A stretch of DNA of 15,369 nucleotides from Acidobacteriota bacterium (lineage in GTDB: Bacteria > Acidobacteriota > Polarisedimenticolia > Polarisedimenticolales > Polarisedimenticolaceae), in NCBI GenBank assembly GCA_011773795.1, contig WVWW01000254.1, positions 5,427-20,795 on the forward strand, given 5' to 3'. The translations under genes and the position numbers were made by a program. This document shows positions 7,634 through 15,369 of this stretch, one piece after another; positions within the stretch are counted from its first letter, which is position 1; each line of letters opens with the position of its first letter. The notes under the pieces were generated by a model. That model did no database searches, had not been told where the DNA came from, and saw nothing but the letters and a program-made list of their open reading frames with translations.

Positions 7634-9406
7634 ATGTTGCCGCACCGAAACATCCACGAGCTGTTGCAGGCGATCCGGGAGGCCAACCCCGAGAAGGAGG
7701 CCTATCGCTTCAAGCGCCACGACCTGTGGCGCGGGATCACGTGGACGGAGGTGGCCGACCGCACCGCCGAGGTCTCCCGGGCGTTGATGGCCTGGGGGGC
7801 CGCGAAGGGTGATCGCGTCGGCGTGCTTTCGGTCACATCGATCGAGTGGGTGCTCGCGGACCTCGGCATCGTGAGCTGCGGCTGCGTGACCGTCGGCATC
7901 TACCCGAACAACACCGCCGCGGACTGCAAGTATGTCCTGGACCACGCCGGGATCGAGATCCTGATCCTGGAGAACGACGCGCAGCTCGAGAAGATCCTCT
8001 CCGTGCGCGATCAGCTGCCCGCGCTCAAGACGATCGTCAACGTCGGAGGCGAGACGGACAGCTCGCTGGGCGTCTTCGGCTGGGACGATTTTCTCTCCCG
8101 CGCCTCCGAGACGAGTGACCGGGACCTCGAGGCACGCCAGGATTCCGTCGAACCCGACGATCTCTGTGCCCTGGTGTACACCTCCGGAACGACCGGTGTG
8201 CCGAAGGGCGCGATGATCACGCAGGCCAACATGGTCTTCTCGGCCTGGTCGGCGGGTGGCGCGATCTACCACGAACCGCACTTCGTCGTGTTGATCTTCC
8301 TGCCGCTCGCGCATGTCTTCGCACGGATGCTGATCTACGCCAGCATGCACAACGCGACCACCGCGGCAATCGATGGGGACATCAACGCCGTGGCCCAGAC
8401 GCTGAAGGAAGTGCGGCCGCACTACGTGCCCTGCGTGCCGCGCGTCTTCGAGAAGGTCCACGACAAGATCCGTGCCTCCGCTCAGGCGAGCGGAGGCCTC
8501 AAGGCCGGGTTGTTCGAATGGTCGATCGGGATCGGTCTGCAGGTCAGTCGCTTCAAGCAGGCGAAGGACCCCATTCCGTTGTGGCTCGCGCTTCGCAACA
8601 GAATCGCCGACCTGCTCGTGTTCCGGAAAGTACGGGCCGCGTTCGGCGGTCGTCTGGTGTTCGCCATCTCGGGCTCGGCTCCGTTGAACCGGGACATCGC
8701 GGAGTTCTTCCACGCCTGCGGCATGCTGATCCTCGAGGGCATCGGCATGACCGAGAACACCTCGTTCAGCAACGTCAACCGCATCGACAACAACCGCTTC
8801 GGCACGGTCGGCCCGGCCGGAGAGGGAATCGAGATCAAGATCGCCGAGGACGGGGAAGTCCTGATACGCGCGCCCAACGTCATGGCCGGCTACTACAGGA
8901 ACGAGGAAGCCACGCGCGAGACGATCGTCGACGGCTGGCTGCACACCGGGGACATCGGGGAGCTCGAGGACGGGTTCCTGAAGATCACCGACCGTAAGAA
9001 GGACCTGATCATCACGGCCGGTGGGAAAAACGTGGCGCCGCAGCATCTCGAGCAGGTGCTCAAGCGGTCCCCCTACATCAGCCAGGCCGCGGCTTACGGC
9101 GACAAGCGCAAGTACATCACGGCGCTCGTGACGCTGGATCAGGAAACGATCGTGCCGTGGGCGCAGGAGAACGGATTGGCCGGCAAGACCTACGAGGAAC
9201 TCGCCACCGAGCAGGCCGTGCAGGACCTCATCGAGACGGAGATCGAGCGACTGAACGGGCAATTGGCGCGCTACGAGACGATCAAGCGATTCTGGATCGT
9301 GCCCGGGGACTTCAGCGTGGACGGAGGCGAGCTGACCGCATCGATGAAGCTCAAGCGACGCGTGGTCGTCGACAGGTACCTGGACAAGCTGGACGCGCTG
9401 TACTGA
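7634..9406 (+). CDS. Long-chain acyl-CoA synthetase (AMP-forming, FadD15-like)
   Basis: A 590-residue adenylate-forming enzyme that activates fatty acids to acyl-CoA through an acyl-adenylate, for beta-oxidation or lipid synthesis. The ATP-binding P-loop YTSGTTGVPKG is at 182-192, and GMTENTS (371-377) is the second nucleotide motif. The Tyr/Asp region GYYRNEEATRETIVDGWLHT continues into GDIGELEDGFLKITDRKKD with the hinge (438-456). TAGGKNVAPQHLE (461-473) follows, and the catalytic Lys region is ELTASMKLKRR (566-576). Length and motif order fit the FadD15/long-chain group; the acyl chain length cannot be read directly. There is no membrane segment, so it is cytosolic or peripheral. The ORF is open from 7526, but ATG 7634 is chosen because GAGGGA lies about 6 nt upstream and the protein begins at the usual place (NIHELLQAIRE). 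Its TGA stop lies 6 nt before the convergent MBL gene's stop. Confidence 0.95.
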   Translation: MLPHRNIHELLQAIREANPEKEAYRFKRHDLWRGITWTEVADRTAEVSRALMAWGAAKGDRVGVLSVTSIEWVLADLGIVSCGCVTVGIYPNNTAADCKYVLDHAGIEILILENDAQLEKILSVRDQLPALKTIVNVGGETDSSLGVFGWDDFLSRASETSDRDLEARQDSVEPDDLCALVYTSGTTGVPKGAMITQANMVFSAWSAGGAIYHEPHFVVLIFLPLAHVFARMLIYASMHNATTAAIDGDINAVAQTLKEVRPHYVPCVPRVFEKVHDKIRASAQASGGLKAGLFEWSIGIGLQVSRFKQAKDPIPLWLALRNRIADLLVFRKVRAAFGGRLVFAISGSAPLNRDIAEFFHACGMLILEGIGMTENTSFSNVNRIDNNRFGTVGPAGEGIEIKIAEDGEVLIRAPNVMAGYYRNEEATRETIVDGWLHTGDIGELEDGFLKITDRKKDLIITAGGKNVAPQHLEQVLKRSPYISQAAAYGDKRKYITALVTLDQETIVPWAQENGLAGKTYEELATEQAVQDLIETEIERLNGQLARYETIKRFWIVPGDFSVDGGELTASMKLKRRVVVDRYLDKLDALY

Positions 9407-9417
9407 CCGGCGTCAGT
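9402..9417. terminator. Small hairpin joining two convergent stop codons
   Basis: ACTGAC and GTCAGT form a perfect 6-bp stem around a CGGC loop. The left arm holds the acyl-CoA synthetase TGA (9404-9406) and the right arm holds the MBL gene TGA (9415-9413, minus strand). There is no U-tract on either side, so intrinsic termination would be weak; a protective or pausing role is only a possibility. Confidence 0.35.
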
Positions 9418-10333
9418 CCTCCGTCTGCTCGGCAAACGCGACCTTGACGTTACCGAGGACACCGAGGCGTTCGTTCAGCTCGACGTGATCCGAGAACGCC
9501 TCCGGCAGACCCGGTGCGGCGATCTGCTCGGCCGTCTTGCCCGCGGCGATTCCCTTTTCCGTGATCTCCCAGATCCACTCCAAGTAACCGCGCTGCACGG
9601 AGAGATCCGTGTTCGAGCCGGTCACCCCGAACGTTTCGGCGCCGTGCCCGAAGATGAAAACCGTCTCGTCGTCGTGAGCCTCGATCGTGCGGTTCAGCGT
9701 TTCGATCCAGCCCTTGACGGAAGCGCCGCCGTCGCGGTCGATGAACGGGCACCAGCGGTTGAAGATGAGATCGCCCATGTGGACGATGTTGGCGTTCTCG
9801 AAGTGCACGATGCTGTCGCCGCCGGTGTGCGCCGGGCCGAGGTGCCTGAGCGACACGGTCTCGCCACCCAGATCCATCGACCACTCCTTCGAGTAGGTCA
9901 CGTCCGGGTATTCCTGACCGTCGGTGTTGCCGCGCTGCTCCGCAGCCTTGCGCTGCAGCTCGGGGACATTCTCGTGCCCGACGATCCGGCCGACGACCTT
10001 GCGGAAGACGGGGTTGCCTCCGGTGTGATCCCCGTGGTGGTGCGTGTTGATCAGCGTATCGATCTTGCGCTCCGTCCGTTCGCCGATGCCGTCGATACAC
10101 GCCCGCGCGAACTCGGGTCCCTTCGAGTCGACCACCAGCACCGCGTCCTTGCCGATGAACCACCCGATCGTACCCCCGCTCCGTGGCGCGTCGAAGATGC
10201 CGATGTCGCCCCGCAGGGCGGTGAACGTTCCACCACCGACTTCCTGAGCCCAGGCGGGAAGCCTCGAGATCAGGCCGGCCGAGGCGGTGGCGGCGGAGAC
10301 GGAAACGAGAAAACGACGCCGGGTGACGCGCAT
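9413..10333 (-). CDS. Tat-exported metallo-beta-lactamase-fold hydrolase
   Basis: A 306-residue MBL-fold metallo-hydrolase. The N-terminus MRVTRRRFLVSVSAATASAG is a twin-arginine (Tat) signal, with R5-R6 in TRRRFL and a predicted AWA-type cleavage site near 27-30 (AWAQ). It is therefore exported folded, probably with its metals. Zinc ligands are all visible: HHHGDH at 98-103 (H98, H100, D102, H103), H169 in LGPAHTGGD, D188 in HMGDLIFNRW and H230 in FGHG. The pattern fits periplasmic MBL hydrolases of uncertain substrate; a true beta-lactamase cannot be claimed. The frame is open up to 10465, but ATG 10333 has a near-perfect AAGGAGG 8 nt upstream and starts the Tat signal. It converges on the acyl-CoA synthetase gene and diverges from the receiver-TonB gene. 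Confidence 0.92.
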   Translation of the reverse strand: MRVTRRRFLVSVSAATASAGLISRLPAWAQEVGGGTFTALRGDIGIFDAPRSGGTIGWFIGKDAVLVVDSKGPEFARACIDGIGERTERKIDTLINTHHHGDHTGGNPVFRKVVGRIVGHENVPELQRKAAEQRGNTDGQEYPDVTYSKEWSMDLGGETVSLRHLGPAHTGGDSIVHFENANIVHMGDLIFNRWCPFIDRDGGASVKGWIETLNRTIEAHDDETVFIFGHGAETFGVTGSNTDLSVQRGYLEWIWEITEKGIAAGKTAEQIAAPGLPEAFSDHVELNERLGVLGNVKVAFAEQTED

Positions 10334-10430
10334 CGGGGGTCCTCCTTCATGGTCCGCACGGGGGTGCCCCTCCCATGTTAGCCCCGTTTTCCAATTGTTC
10401 TGCGGGCTTTTCGGCGCTGTCCCCGCCACC

Positions 10431-10459
10431 TTGAAAGGCCCCGTTCCGGGCCCCATCTT
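10431..10459 (+). promoter_or_regulatory. Candidate promoter with dyad in the spacer, upstream of the receiver-TonB gene
   Basis: In the 214-nt divergent region between the MBL and receiver-TonB genes, TTGAAA (10431-10436, five of six -35 consensus bases) is followed 17 nt later by a weak CATCTT (10454-10459). The spacer contains the dyad GGCCC (10437-10441) / GGGCC (10448-10452), which could be an operator. The rest of the gap (10334-10547) shows nothing else I can support. The -10 match is poor. Confidence 0.27.
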
Positions 10460-10547
10460 CGACACGGGAACGAGTTTCCGGAGGGAACCCGGGCGCCGCT
10501 ACGTCCAAGCCGGGCGGGTCGGGTGCCGTACGCGAGAGGAACGAGGA

Positions 10548-12362
<1,815 letters not shown>

Positions 12363-12377
12363 GCTCTCCAGGCCGCG

Positions 12378-12383
12378 TACAAT
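12378..12383 (+). promoter_or_regulatory. Candidate -10 box for leaderless yjbQ transcript
   Basis: TACAAT (five of six -10 consensus bases) is followed by GGCGGCC (7 nt) and then ATG 12391. Transcription would begin at or next to the A of the start codon. No Shine-Dalgarno is present between them. It lies in the 28-nt gap after the TonB-fusion stop codon, so read-through from that gene is also possible. No convincing -35 box is visible. Confidence 0.45.
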
Positions 12384-12390
12384 GGCGGCC

Positions 12391-12810
12391 ATGCGACAGG
12401 AGACTACCGAGTTCGTCGTCGAGACGCGCGGCCGCAGTCTTTACGAGATCACCGACGAGTTGAAAGGCTGGGTGCGTGCCAGTGGTATCGCGGACGGCCT
12501 GCTGACACTCTACGTGCGGCACACGTCCGCTTCGTTGACGATCCAGGAGAACGCCGATCCCGAGGTCCAGCGCGATCTCGAGCGGTTCCTCGACCGGCTC
12601 GTCCCGCAGGGCGATCCCATCTTCAGGCACACGATGGAAGGGCCGGACGACATGCCCGCGCACGTACGCTCGATGCTCACGTCCACGACCCTGGGCATCC
12701 CCGTCGCCTCGGGCCGACCGGTGTTCGGCACCTGGCAGGGCGTCTACCTCTACGAACACCGCACGGCCCCGCACAGGCGCCGCGTCGTCGCCCACCTGAT
12801 CGGCGAGTAG
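12391..12810 (+). CDS. yjbQ: YjbQ/UPF0047 family protein, secondary thiamine-phosphate synthase enzyme
   Basis: A 139-residue protein of the YjbQ/UPF0047 family, a small conserved trimeric fold. Members can weakly replace thiamine-phosphate synthase when overproduced, which is the source of the usual product name; the native reaction is not settled. Family motifs are HTSASLTIQENADP (44-57), HTMEGPDDMPAH (80-91) and the signature ending GTWQGVYLYEHR (113-124) before PHRRRVV. No signal peptide is present, so it is cytoplasmic. An in-frame ATG also occurs 9 nt upstream at 12382, but that codon overlaps the TACAAT box; ATG 12391 is preferred because it lies 7 nt after it and gives the normal family N-terminus. 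It follows the TonB-fusion gene by 28 nt and is succeeded by the inverted-repeat element. Confidence 0.93.
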   Translation: MRQETTEFVVETRGRSLYEITDELKGWVRASGIADGLLTLYVRHTSASLTIQENADPEVQRDLERFLDRLVPQGDPIFRHTMEGPDDMPAHVRSMLTSTTLGIPVASGRPVFGTWQGVYLYEHRTAPHRRRVVAHLIGE

Positions 12811-12816
12811 TGGAGA

Positions 12817-12858
12817 TGGGGATGGGGTCAAGTCTTGTGGGGATGGGGTCAAGTCTTG
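12817..12858 (+). repeat. Two perfect tandem copies of a 21-nt repeat
   Basis: The 21-nt unit occupies 12817-12837 and again 12838-12858 with no mismatch. Its core is ATGGGGTCAAGTCTTG. The second copy continues into the left arm of the long inverted repeat. A further partial GGAGATGGGG precedes copy 1 at 12812-12821. The duplication of only one arm suggests slippage or a nested insertion of the element. Confidence 0.95.
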
Positions 12859-12937
12859 GCATGAGACACACGCCCAAGACCCGGCCCGCTACGGCCGGTC
12901 CTCGCCTCGAGTGTCTCATGCCAAGACTTGACCCCAT
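12843..12937. mobile_element. Perfect 27-bp inverted-repeat element, probably a non-autonomous REP-like unit
   Basis: The left arm (12843-12869) and right arm (12911-12937) are exact reverse complements over 27 bases; the core is GGGGTCAAGTCTTGGCATGA. The 41-nt loop contains a second small hairpin, CCGGCC (12881-12886) / GGCCGG (12893-12898). The element fills the gap between the stop codons of the convergent yjbQ and pruA genes and has no coding capacity. The GGGGTCAAGTCTTG-type palindrome resembles, from memory, repeats found with REP-associated tyrosine transposases (RAYTs, IS200/IS605-like Y1 enzymes). No transposase is in this window, so it would be mobilised in trans. A bidirectional terminator role is possible, but neither side has a U-tract. 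Confidence 0.7.
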
Positions 12938-12944
12938 AGTCCCC

Positions 12945-14576
<1,632 letters not shown>

Positions 14577-14659
14577 CGCTTGCGTCTCCTCGGATTGGGG
14601 GTCACGACCCGCGACCGGAGGCGCATTCTAGCAGTCGATATCGTACGAGGGCAGGACGA

Positions 14660-14929
14660 TCACTCGACCTCTTCGAGCGTCTCCTGCACCTGCCGGGCAT
14701 GCTGGCCGGTGGCCTGGCGCATCTGATTGAGGTCGGGCAGCCCGCCGCGTTGCAGCGCCTCACCGGCCTCGTCCTCGCCGTGGGTCTCGGGGACGACCAT
14801 CGGCGTGCCCTTGTCGTCGAGTTGCATGGCCGTCGGTGCGACCGCCTTCCACTGCTTGGCGGCCAGCAGCAGCACGATCGCCACCACGATCACCAGCACG
14901 ACCATCCCGATTCCGCCGCCCTTCTTCAT
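14660..14929 (-). CDS. Small single-pass membrane protein, unknown function
   Basis: An 89-residue protein I do not recognise. MKKGGG is followed by one strongly hydrophobic helix (about 7-24, IGMVVLVIVVAIVLLLAA). A soluble tail of about 65 residues comes next, with an acidic stretch (PETHGEDEAGEAL, 48-60) and a Gln/Glu-rich amphipathic helix (QMRQATGQHARQVQETLEEVE, the final 21 residues in part) that could pair as a coiled coil. The orientation predicted by the N-terminal lysines is N-in, C-out. ATG 14929 has GGAG about 9 nt upstream. It starts 17 nt after the stop of the Gly/Met-rich protein gene, so the two are probably co-transcribed. It precedes pruA by 83 nt. A structural or accessory envelope role is possible but unproven. 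Confidence 0.65.
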   Translation of the reverse strand: MKKGGGIGMVVLVIVVAIVLLLAAKQWKAVAPTAMQLDDKGTPMVVPETHGEDEAGEALQRGGLPDLNQMRQATGQHARQVQETLEEVE

Positions 14930-14946
14930 GACCTGCTCCGTGCCCG

Positions 14947-15369
14947 TTAGATCGGTTCGACCGACTCGACGTTCCTGCGCGCCATCTCGAAAGAGATCGA
15001 GCCTCCGGTGACCCGTTTCTCCACGACGAGTTTCTTGTCGGTCACTTCCATCAGGTAGCCCTGCGTCTCCGCGCCTTCGTGATCGGTGATGACGACCTTG
15101 GTGCCGATGAAGTCCTCGATCGTGCCGGTGAGCTTCCGCGTCGTGGTGATCGTGCGCCGCTGCGGGCCGGTCTCCGTGATCGGGAGGGAAGACGGCTCTT
15201 CGGTCGAAAAGCTCGGCGCCGAGTTCGAGAAGAGGCCGCCGCCCGGCGAGTTGGCCCGCGACATCATCGCGCCCATCGCCATGCCCATCAGCCCGCCGAT
15301 CGCGTTGTTGAAGTCCTGCTCGTTCTTGGTCGCCAGCAGTTGATCCAGGGCGCCCTCGACCATCGTCAG
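14947..15369 (-). CDS. Uncharacterised protein with Gly/Met-rich segment and a C-terminal beta-rich domain (5' end outside window)
   Basis: The frame is open to the right edge (141 codons visible). A Met codon at 15363 is possible as the start but has no ribosome-binding site within view, so the gene is probably truncated by the window. Three parts can be seen: a helical N-terminal stretch (DQLLATKNEQDFNNAIGG), then a Gly/Met/Ala-rich hydrophobic segment (LMGMAMGAMM) that could be membrane-associated, then a Ser/Pro-rich linker. The C-terminal half (about 70-138 from that Met) alternates hydrophobic and charged residues as in a small beta-barrel: GTIEDFIGTKVVITDHEG, then GYLMEVTDKKLVVEKR. I do not recognise the family. 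It shares a transcriptional direction and a 17-nt gap with the small membrane protein, suggesting joint function. Confidence 0.6.
   Translation of the reverse strand: MTMVEGALDQLLATKNEQDFNNAIGGLMGMAMGAMMSRANSPGGGLFSNSAPSFSTEEPSSLPITETGPQRRTITTTRKLTGTIEDFIGTKVVITDHEGAETQGYLMEVTDKKLVVEKRVTGGSISFEMARRNVESVEPI

Noticed and set aside
7583..9262. In-frame upstream extension of tag to a 747-residue protein
   Set aside because: The extension is antisense to the acyl-CoA synthetase gene, which has every family motif. Tag homology begins at 7582 with zinc ligand C4 in its canonical place, and the extra residues show only the Arg/Asp/Val/Gly-rich composition of antisense GC-rich frames.
10287..10547. 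N-terminal extension of the receiver-TonB protein
   Set aside because: It would overlap the Tat signal region of the MBL gene and adds no recognisable sequence. The receiver begins immediately after GTG 10548, which has a ribosome-binding site.
12817..12937. CRISPR array or classical intrinsic terminator
   Set aside because: There are only two tandem copies with no spacers, so it is not CRISPR. The long stem lacks a U-tract on either strand, so intrinsic termination is not its obvious purpose.

Overview
The window is a high-GC, gene-dense bacterial chromosome segment. It carries eleven protein-coding genes with short gaps; the genes at both window edges are incomplete, and I see no tRNA, rRNA, CRISPR array or intact transposase. 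The mix of a PD40 beta-propeller hydrolase, a Kv-beta-like aldo/keto reductase, a DUF4388 protein, a TonB-domain protein with a cytoplasmic signalling module and a stand-alone pruA resembles gene content common in Acidobacteriota (for example Thermoanaerobaculia) and, less closely, Myxococcota. This lineage guess rests on gene content alone and is uncertain.

Left third (1-5620, minus strand): a tight four-gene unit transcribed right to left. It runs from a zinc-independent MDR oxidoreductase to a membrane-anchored penicillin-acylase-family Ntn hydrolase with a GTG start, then an aldo/keto reductase, then an exported beta-propeller protein whose C-terminal part lies beyond the left edge. Two of the three junctions put the next gene's ribosome-binding site on top of the end of the preceding gene, which suggests translational coupling. 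The set looks like a catabolic or detoxifying unit: an envelope amide hydrolase, an exported hydrolase and two cytoplasmic oxidoreductases. The substrate cannot be read from sequence.

Middle (5621-10333): four genes in alternating orientation. They are a DUF4388 / winged-helix regulatory protein (+), 3-methyladenine DNA glycosylase I (-), a long-chain acyl-CoA synthetase (+) and a Tat-exported metallo-beta-lactamase-fold hydrolase (-). The two convergent junctions are unusually compact. One pair of genes shares a CTAG palindrome containing both stop codons; the other places both stop codons in the arms of one small hairpin.

Right (10334-15369): a divergent promoter region leads into a fusion of a degenerate response-regulator receiver, a transmembrane segment, a Pro/Glu-rich periplasmic stretch and a TonB C-terminal domain. 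A YjbQ/UPF0047 enzyme follows and appears to be leaderless. A compact element then sits between convergent genes, with two tandem 21-nt repeats and a perfect 27-bp inverted repeat; it is probably a non-autonomous REP-like mobile element. The last unit, on the minus strand, runs from an incomplete Gly/Met-rich protein through a small membrane protein to L-glutamate-gamma-semialdehyde dehydrogenase (PruA).

The most interesting items are the pseudo-receiver-TonB fusion, the inverted/tandem repeat element, and the candidate leaderless promoters with a TANNNT box exactly 7 nt before ATG at yjbQ and tag. I found no convincing wholly new multi-gene system.
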